Of a DNA stretch of 37,840 nt, positions 32,862-37,840 are shown piece after piece. A model generated the notes under the pieces. The model was not told the origin of the DNA, did not search any database, and was given only the letters and a program-made list of their open reading frames with translations. The DNA is from an uncultured Oscillospiraceae bacterium (lineage in GTDB: Bacteria > Bacillota > Clostridia > Oscillospirales > Oscillospiraceae). The stretch's first letter is position 1; every line of letters begins with the position of its first letter. Both the position numbers and the translations under genes were made by a program. The stretch is from NCBI GenBank assembly GCA_944386835.1, contig CALXCQ010000142.1, positions 1-37,840 on the forward strand, written 5' to 3'.

Positions 32862-33598
32862 ACGCCTATGAAGCTTTAGCCGCCAGCTACGATGCGTTGA
32901 CCTATGATATCCCCTATGAGGAAATCTTTCAATTTATGAAAGAAATTTTCAGACAGTGGGGGAAAAACCCTAAATCAATTTTAGACTTGGCGTGTGGAAC
33001 CGGCTCCTTATCACTTTTGTTGGCACAGGCGGGATATGAAGTGACAGGTGTAGATTTGTCAGAAGAGATGTTGACAATTGCCAGCGAAAAAGTAATGGAT
33101 ATGGAGAGGCGTCCTTTTTTTGCCTGCCAAGCTATGGAGAAACTGCGTCTGCCCTATTTGGTAGAGGCAGTTGTCTGTTGTTTGGACAGTTTAAATTATT
33201 TGGTGAAGACTGCAGATTGTCGTGAGACAATACGCCGAGTATACGAGACATTGAGTCCGGGCGGAATCTTTATATTTGACATTAACTCTGTCCGGAAACT
33301 GAAGAGTATGGATGGTCAAATTTTTTTGGATGAAACGGAAGATACTTATTGTGTTTGGCGGACAGAGTTTGTAGAGGAAGAAAATATTTGTTATTATGGA
33401 ATGGATTTATTCCAACGAAACGGGACACAATGGCACAGAAGTTTCGAAGAACATCGGGAATACGCTTATAGTGTGGAGCAGTTGAAAACATACTTGTTAC
33501 AGGCAGGTTTTGGCTCTGTTCAGGTCTACGGCGACCGACGGTTAGAATCTCCATTGCCAGAAGAACAGAGAATTTTTTTTGTCGCAAGTAAGGAGTAA
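32858..33598 (+). CDS. Class I SAM-dependent methyltransferase
   Basis: A 246-residue methyltransferase with motif I LDLACGTGSLSLLLA (about 42-56), motif II VTGVDLSEEML and a post-motif SPGGIFIFDINS. The fold is that of Methyltransf_25-type enzymes; neither the NPPY motif of N6-adenine enzymes nor an RNA-binding domain is seen, so a small molecule is possible. It is translationally coupled to the YerC-like gene and followed 3 bases later by hslO. The pairing suggests shared control, not shared chemistry. Confidence 0.85.
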   Translation: MNAYEALAASYDALTYDIPYEEIFQFMKEIFRQWGKNPKSILDLACGTGSLSLLLAQAGYEVTGVDLSEEMLTIASEKVMDMERRPFFACQAMEKLRLPYLVEAVVCCLDSLNYLVKTADCRETIRRVYETLSPGGIFIFDINSVRKLKSMDGQIFLDETEDTYCVWRTEFVEEENICYYGMDLFQRNGTQWHRSFEEHREYAYSVEQLKTYLLQAGFGSVQVYGDRRLESPLPEEQRIFFVASKE

Positions 33599-33601
33599 TG
33601 C

Positions 33602-34498
33602 ATGAAGAATCAACTTGTACGGGCAATGACCCAAGACGGACTGGTTAAGGCTGTGGCCATTTCTTCAAAAGAACTGGTAGAAGAAGCCAGAAGAATCCAT
33701 AAAACCTCTCCTACGGCTACTGCGGCCCTGGGGAGGGTATTGACAGCCACATCTATGATTGGTAACATGCAAAAAATTGAAGACGGATCTGTGACTCTGC
33801 AAATCAAAGGAGATGGGCCACTTGGATCTATTTTGGCAGTTTCCGATGGAGTTGGAAACGTGCGGGGTTATGTGCAAAACCCACAAATCTCGCTACTGGA
33901 AAAATATCAGGGCAAGCTAGATGTAGGTGCAGCTGTAGGGCATGGTTTGCTGACAGTCATACGAGACCTGAGAATGAAAGAGCCCTATTTGGGAAGTGTA
34001 GAACTGGTTAGCGGGGAGATAGCAGAAGACATTACTGCCTATTTTGCACAAAGCGAGCAGACACCCACAGCCTGTGCGTTAGGTGTACTGATAGACAAAG
34101 ATCAGAGCGTAAAGGCTGCAGGTGGATATCTTATTCAATTGCTTCCAGGTGCGGACGATAAGACCATCGATAAGATTGAAGCGGGTATCCGAGAAAGTGG
34201 GAGCGTAACAGGAATGTTTTCGCAAAATCTTTCTGCGGAGGCTATCTTGCGGCAGGTTTTGGGAGGTCTGGATCTGGAGATATTGGAATCTTCCAATGTG
34301 GAATACCGGTGCTACTGCAGTAGACAGAGGGTTCGTTCCACATTGCTCCTGCTTGGGAGAGAAGAACTGGAAGAGATTGTGGAGAAAAATGAGACCACGA
34401 AAATAGCTTGTCAATTTTGCGATCAAATTTATGAATTTTCCCCCGCAGAAATCAGTGAGATTTTAGAGGAAATGAAAAATGAAAAAATTTCAACTTAG
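33602..34498 (+). CDS. hslO: Redox-regulated chaperone Hsp33
   Basis: A 298-residue holdase that is switched on by oxidative unfolding of its zinc centre. The C-terminal redox switch is complete: C237-Y-C239 and C270-QF-C273. The N-terminal domain (LGRVLTATSMIGNM, LQIKGDGPLGSI, GYVQNPQ) is typical. ATG 33602 is 3 bases after the upstream stop and AAGGAG covers that stop. In an anaerobe Hsp33 protects during oxygen exposure. The next transcription unit, tRNA, starts right after. Confidence 0.96.
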   Translation: MKNQLVRAMTQDGLVKAVAISSKELVEEARRIHKTSPTATAALGRVLTATSMIGNMQKIEDGSVTLQIKGDGPLGSILAVSDGVGNVRGYVQNPQISLLEKYQGKLDVGAAVGHGLLTVIRDLRMKEPYLGSVELVSGEIAEDITAYFAQSEQTPTACALGVLIDKDQSVKAAGGYLIQLLPGADDKTIDKIEAGIRESGSVTGMFSQNLSAEAILRQVLGGLDLEILESSNVEYRCYCSRQRVRSTLLLLGREELEEIVEKNETTKIACQFCDQIYEFSPAEISEILEEMKNEKIST

Positions 34499-34501
34499 GG
34501 G

Positions 34502-34530
34502 TTGACAGAATAGCAATGGTCTTGTATAAT
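34502..34530 (+). promoter_or_regulatory. Consensus promoter of the tRNA cluster
   Basis: A perfect TTGACA (34502-34507), exactly 17 bases, and a perfect TATAAT (34525-34530), the only full consensus match noticed in the window, as fits stable RNA. The start would be near 34537, about 37 bases before tRNA-Val. Confidence 0.9.
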
Positions 34531-34573
34531 TAGCCTCGTCGCTGAGGACAAATCCGAAAGCGACACGGTTAAA

Positions 34574-34649
34574 GGGAGCATAGCTCAGCTGGGAGAGCAC
34601 ATGCCTTACAAGCATGGGGTCATAGGTTCGAGCCCTATTGTTCCCACCA
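34574..34649 (+). tRNA. tRNA-Val (anticodon TAC)
   Basis: A 76-base cloverleaf: acceptor stem GGGAGCA with TGTTCCC, D arm GCTC/GAGC, anticodon loop CTTACAA and T loop TTCGAGC. CCA is encoded at 34647-34649. Confidence 0.97.
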
Positions 34650-34653
34650 ATTT

Positions 34654-34727
34654 GGCCCGGTGGTGCAGTCGGTTAGCACGCCAGCCTGTCACGCTGGAGG
34701 TCGACGGTTCGAGTCCGTTCCGGGTCG
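34654..34727 (+). tRNA. tRNA-Asp (anticodon GTC)
   Basis: A 74-base cloverleaf: acceptor GGCCCGG with CCGGGTC (one G-U), anticodon loop CTGTCAC, T loop TTCGAGT, discriminator G. The next bases are CCG, so the CCA end is not encoded and must be added by the CCA enzyme. Confidence 0.96.
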
Positions 34728-34771
34728 CCGTATTGCCTTATGGAGCTGAGCTCTCTAGGTCCGCTCGATAT

Positions 34772-34847
<76 letters not shown>

Positions 34848-34851
34848 TAAT

Positions 34852-34927
34852 GCGGGTGTAGCTCATCTGGTAGAGCGCCACCTTGCCAAGGTGGAGGTAG
34901 CGAGTTCGAGCCTCGTCACCCGCTCCA
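34852..34927 (+). tRNA. tRNA-Gly (anticodon GCC)
   Basis: A 76-base cloverleaf: acceptor GCGGGTG with CACCCGC, anticodon loop TTGCCAA, T loop TTCGAGC, encoded TCCA end. A terminator-like hairpin begins 8 bases later. Confidence 0.97.
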
Positions 34928-34935
34928 TGATAGTT

Positions 34936-34965
34936 AAAAAGGAACGCGCTGAGTGTTCCTTTTTT
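34936..34965 (+). terminator. Terminator inside the tRNA cluster
   Basis: A 10-base-pair stem (AAAAAGGAAC 34936-34945 with GTTCCTTTTT 34955-34964) and a T6 tract, between tRNA-Gly and tRNA-Cys. Only 4 bases separate it from tRNA-Cys. Confidence 0.8.
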
Positions 34966-34969
34966 ACTC

Positions 34970-35044
34970 GGTGCCATGGCCAAGCGGTAAGGCAAAGGTC
35001 TGCAAAACCTTTATTCCCCAGTTCGAATCTGGGTGGCACCTCCA
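34970..35044 (+). tRNA. tRNA-Cys (anticodon GCA)
   Basis: A 75-base cloverleaf: acceptor GGTGCCA with TGGCACC, short D stem GCC/GGC, anticodon loop CTGCAAA, T loop TTCGAAT, encoded CCA. There is no room for a promoter between it and the terminator just upstream, so it depends on read-through. Confidence 0.96.
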
Positions 35045-35048
35045 ATGT

Positions 35049-35082
35049 TGGAGCAAGCGTAAAGTCGCTTGCTCCATTTTTT
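35049..35082 (+). terminator. Final terminator of the tRNA cluster
   Basis: An 11-base-pair stem (TGGAGCAAGCG 35049-35059 with CGCTTGCTCCA 35066-35076), loop TAAAGT, then T6. Confidence 0.92.
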
Positions 35083-35289
35083 CATATTTCAGCGTATCTT
35101 TTCTAATTGTTTCTGCTTGTATTGGTGCCCAATCTGGTTGCGGCTGCTGGCATGGAAGCACAGGTCTTGCTGTTGTTCCTGGGTACACCAGTACTGGAGT
35201 AAGTGTACTATCGTCAGCTCCTTTTTATAATATATAAAATTTAACAATCAAAGATGGATGAAAGCTGTGAGAGGATAGTGGGGGATTTT

Positions 35290-36120
35290 ATGGAGACAAT
35301 CATAGAGATAACTAGTTTGGATATACCCCAGTTAGAGGTCTATTCTCATTTGACAGAGGCTCAACTGCGGAATCGACTGGAACCAGAAAAAGGTTTGTTT
35401 ATTGCAGAAAGCCCCAAAGTGATTCATTTGGCGCTGGAGGCCGGATACATTCCCATTTCCTTTTTAATGGAGAAAAGACAGATTTCTGGCCAGGGGAAAA
35501 AACTAATTGGGCGTTGTAGCAATATTCCGGTTTATACTGGAGAGAGAGAAATATTGGCCAGCTTAACCGGTTATTCCCTTACCCGGGGAATTTTATGCGC
35601 CATGCGTAGACCCCAATTGCCTGAAATAGAAAAAGTATGTGAAAAGGCGAGTCGGATAGCGGTTTTAGAGGGAATTGTGGACGCCACCAATGTGGGTGCA
35701 ATCTTTCGTTCCGCTGCGGCACTTCATGTAGATGGAGTGTTAGTGACGCCGACCTGTTGTGACCCGCTGAACAGGCGAGCGGTCAGAGTGAGTATGGGTA
35801 CCGTTTTTCAGATTCCTTGGACGTATATAGGCCGGGGGAAAGACCAATGGCCCCAGCCGGGAATAGAAATTTTGCAAAGACTGGGATTTCGCACAGTGGC
35901 CATGGCTCTGTGCAATACTGCCATTAGTATTGCAGATCCCAGATTAATGGCGGAAGAAAGATTAGCGATTATCCTGGGAGCGGAAGGCGACGGGTTGGCA
36001 AAGACTACCATAGCAGACTGCGATTATACCGCCTGTATTCCCATGTCTCATGGGGTCGATTCTTTGAATGTAGCGGCTGCCAGTGCGGTGGCTTTTTGGC
36101 AACTGCGGGCAGACAGATGA
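35290..36120 (+). CDS. TrmH/SpoU-family RNA methyltransferase
   Basis: A 276-residue SPOUT methyltransferase that 2'-O-methylates a ribose in rRNA or tRNA. An N-terminal substrate-binding domain (about 1-95, FIAESPKVIHLALEAGY) precedes the knot domain with motif 1 IVDATNVGAIFRSAAAL, motif 2 ILGAEGDGLA and motif 3 IPMSHGVDSLNVAAASAVA, all intact. I chose ATG 35290 because GTGGGGGA lies just upstream; the in-frame ATG at 35254 has no ribosome-binding site. An A+T-rich TATAAT at 35226-35231 may be its -10 element, but the -35 is weak. The exact target base cannot be told. Confidence 0.9.
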   Translation: METIIEITSLDIPQLEVYSHLTEAQLRNRLEPEKGLFIAESPKVIHLALEAGYIPISFLMEKRQISGQGKKLIGRCSNIPVYTGEREILASLTGYSLTRGILCAMRRPQLPEIEKVCEKASRIAVLEGIVDATNVGAIFRSAAALHVDGVLVTPTCCDPLNRRAVRVSMGTVFQIPWTYIGRGKDQWPQPGIEILQRLGFRTVAMALCNTAISIADPRLMAEERLAIILGAEGDGLAKTTIADCDYTACIPMSHGVDSLNVAAASAVAFWQLRADR

Positions 36121-36324
36121 GCCCTTGCGAATGGCCGGAGTTTGGTGTGGACATTAGATTTAGGAATGAATTGCGCCTCCCAATCGGCACTTGTAAAAGT
36201 GCACAAGAAACAAGAAAAAGTTTTTTAGGATTTGATAGATGCAATTAGAAGGAAAATATAGGATAATAGGAACGGATGGCAGTTCTCAAAAGGACGATTG
36301 AAAATCCAATTGGAGGAAAGTAAA

Positions 36325-37840
36325 ATGGAAAAAATAACGGCAAAAAGTTTTCTTGAGTACCAATATGTCAGCAACCCCAAATTTTCGCCGGATGGGAACT
36401 ATATTGCGTTTATCAGTCAGAAGGCAGATTTGGAAAGCAATGGATATCGGGGCGATATCTATATTCTTAAAAATGGTCAATGCCGCAAATTAACGGGAGC
36501 TGGCGATGCAAAGAGCTATTGCTGGACACCGGAAAATACGCTCTTGTTCCCTGCGATGCGGTGCCCCAAGCAGAAAAAGCGGGCAGAAGAAGGAGAGCTT
36601 TTTACTCCGTATTATGAAATATCTCCCCAAGGTGGGGAAGCACAATATGCTTTTACCTTGCCCATGAAAACCAGCGGTCTTACGCATCTGGATAAGGAAC
36701 TTTACTATTTTGTCGGGGAGTTTTATAAAAATGGCCCCCAGACATTAGAGGAACGAAAAGCGCTTCTTGCTAAGCAAGCAGTTTATGAGAGCTTTGAAGA
36801 GTTACCTTTCCTGAAACAAAATCAGGCTACTCAGGAAGGCAAGCGGGATCGCTTATATCTTTATAACCGGAAAACTGGGACTGTGAAGCCTATTTCTACG
36901 GAAGATGAGCAGGTAACAAAGGTTTCCCACTCTGGAAGCAAAATAATTTATGCAGCAGCTGCTTACAGTGGGACGGTTTTGGATGAAGACGTGGCGATCT
37001 ACGTATATGACGCAGGAACAGAAGAAAAAGACTGTGTTATGGAAAAAGATCAGCTCATGGTCCGCTATCAGGAAGTCTATGGCGAAATCTGGGGAGATAA
37101 AGTAATTGTCTTTGGTTCGAAAGGGGAGAAGTACGGCAGAACGGAGAGTCCCTGCGCCTATCTGATTGACCCGAAGACAAAGAAAATGGAACTGTTTTTC
37201 GAGCACAAGTACAATGTCAGCTATCGCAGTCTAATTACAGATAGCCAAATTGGTAGCTGCCAGACGATGAAAGTGGTGGGCGACCGGCTGTACTTTACAA
37301 CTTGTGTTGGCGCTAACAGCTATGTACAGTATGTAGACAGACAGGGCAATTGGTCACCGTATCTTACGCCCAACGGTTCCGCAGACAGCTTTGACGTGTA
37401 TAACGGACGCTTGGTATACTGCGGATTCTACAATATGAAGCTGTCAGAAATTTATGAAGATGAGAAACAGCTGTCCCATTTAAACGATGCGTTCTTTGCA
37501 ACACACACAGTAGCGCATCATAAACCGTGCTCTTTTACAAATTCGGAAGGTATAGAGATTGACGGCTGGGTGATCGAACCGATTGGCTATGAAAAGGGAA
37601 AGAAATATCCTGCCATTATGGATATCCATGGAGGCCCGCGGTGCACATTTGGTGAAATCTATTTTCATGAGCATCAAATGTGGGCTAATAATGGATACTT
37701 TGTGATTATCTGCAATCCCCGGGGCAGTGAAGGCAAGGGAGATGCCTTTGCAGATGTTTGGGGAAAAATGGGAACCATTGACTATCAAGATTTAATGGAA
37801 TTTGCAGATCATGCTATTGCCGAGAACCCGGATATTGATG
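36325..37840 (+). CDS. S9-family prolyl oligopeptidase/acylaminoacyl peptidase (partial)
   Basis: The gene starts at ATG 36325 (GGAGG about 8 bases upstream) and is still open at the window edge after 505 codons. The N-terminal two-thirds is a beta-propeller with repeated strands (SPDGNYIAF and similar); the start of the alpha/beta-hydrolase domain is present with DIHGGPRCTFG (about 433-443) and CNPRGSEGKGDAF. The catalytic Ser (GxSxG), Asp and His would lie beyond the edge. It resembles the YuxL-type S9C peptidases, cytoplasmic enzymes that remove residues from short or N-blocked peptides. A hairpin at 36187-36202 lies upstream, and no clear promoter was found. Confidence 0.9.
   Translation, partial: MEKITAKSFLEYQYVSNPKFSPDGNYIAFISQKADLESNGYRGDIYILKNGQCRKLTGAGDAKSYCWTPENTLLFPAMRCPKQKKRAEEGELFTPYYEISPQGGEAQYAFTLPMKTSGLTHLDKELYYFVGEFYKNGPQTLEERKALLAKQAVYESFEELPFLKQNQATQEGKRDRLYLYNRKTGTVKPISTEDEQVTKVSHSGSKIIYAAAAYSGTVLDEDVAIYVYDAGTEEKDCVMEKDQLMVRYQEVYGEIWGDKVIVFGSKGEKYGRTESPCAYLIDPKTKKMELFFEHKYNVSYRSLITDSQIGSCQTMKVVGDRLYFTTCVGANSYVQYVDRQGNWSPYLTPNGSADSFDVYNGRLVYCGFYNMKLSEIYEDEKQLSHLNDAFFATHTVAHHKPCSFTNSEGIEIDGWVIEPIGYEKGKKYPAIMDIHGGPRCTFGEIYFHEHQMWANNGYFVIICNPRGSEGKGDAFADVWGKMGTIDYQDLMEFADHAIAENPDID

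Noticed and set aside
35083-35250. Protein-like open frame and a weak GGAG/CTCC hairpin after the tRNA cluster
   Set aside because: No start codon or ribosome-binding site fits the frame, and the hairpin stem has only four pairs.

Overview
The window looks like a chromosomal segment of a spore-forming, low-to-moderate G+C Firmicute of class Clostridia, most like the Oscillospiraceae/Eubacteriales gut lineages. The pointers are SpmA and SpmB spore-maturation proteins, an AbrB-type regulator, a 2[4Fe-4S] clostridial ferredoxin, a class B penicillin-binding protein with PASTA domains, an m-DAP-type MurE, and strong GGAGG ribosome-binding sites with frequent TTG and GTG starts. No rRNA, CRISPR array, transposase or recognisable prophage was found. 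Layout: 1-1667 holds a strong promoter, a structured leader with an intrinsic terminator, and lrgAB (holin-like/pyruvate-transport membrane proteins). 1668-2077 is non-coding with repeats. 2078-4164 holds an unrecognised 137-residue protein facing away from a ddl-DUF1934 operon. 4202-7130 is on the minus strand: argS, then spmA-spmB, the latter behind a sigma-E-like promoter. 7239-9789 has abrB converging on the minus-strand genes rsmI and a TrmN6/YabB-type methyltransferase, a neighbourhood also known from Bacillus, plus a ferredoxin. 9891-12236 is an orphan clpC. Between clpC and the dcw cluster (12237-18300) lies an apparent insertion: decayed non-coding DNA, then a MarR regulator with a palindromic operator and two half-transporters of a heterodimeric ABC exporter, all richer in G+C and in C-ending codons than their neighbours, then a broken unrecognised reading frame. 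The centre, 18298-32436, is a division and cell wall (dcw) cluster: mraZ, rsmH, ftsL, a PASTA class B PBP, murE, murF, mraY, ftsW, murG, murA, ftsQ and ftsZ. MraZ probably autoregulates through 10-base direct repeats between its promoter and start codon. The products carry peptidoglycan precursor synthesis from UDP-GlcNAc (MurA) and UDP-MurNAc-dipeptide (MurE, MurF) to lipid I and II (MraY, MurG), then polymerisation and crosslinking at the septum (FtsW, PBP, FtsL, FtsQ) under FtsZ; Ddl at 2650 supplies D-Ala-D-Ala for MurF. murD, murC, murB and ftsA are not in the window. Two strong intergenic hairpins (before the PBP and before murA) and a separate ftsZ promoter suggest tuning inside the cluster. 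32517-34498 holds a YerC/TrpR-type regulator, a SAM methyltransferase and the redox chaperone Hsp33. 34502-35082 is a five-gene tRNA cluster (Val, Asp, Phe, Gly, Cys) behind a perfect consensus promoter, with an internal terminator just before tRNA-Cys. The right end holds a TrmH/SpoU-type RNA methyltransferase and an S9 peptidase cut by the window edge. The least explained items are the lrgAB leader, which can form mutually exclusive terminator and antiterminator helices, the clpC-mraZ insertion, and the intercistronic hairpins in the dcw cluster. No wholly new multigene system was identified with confidence.
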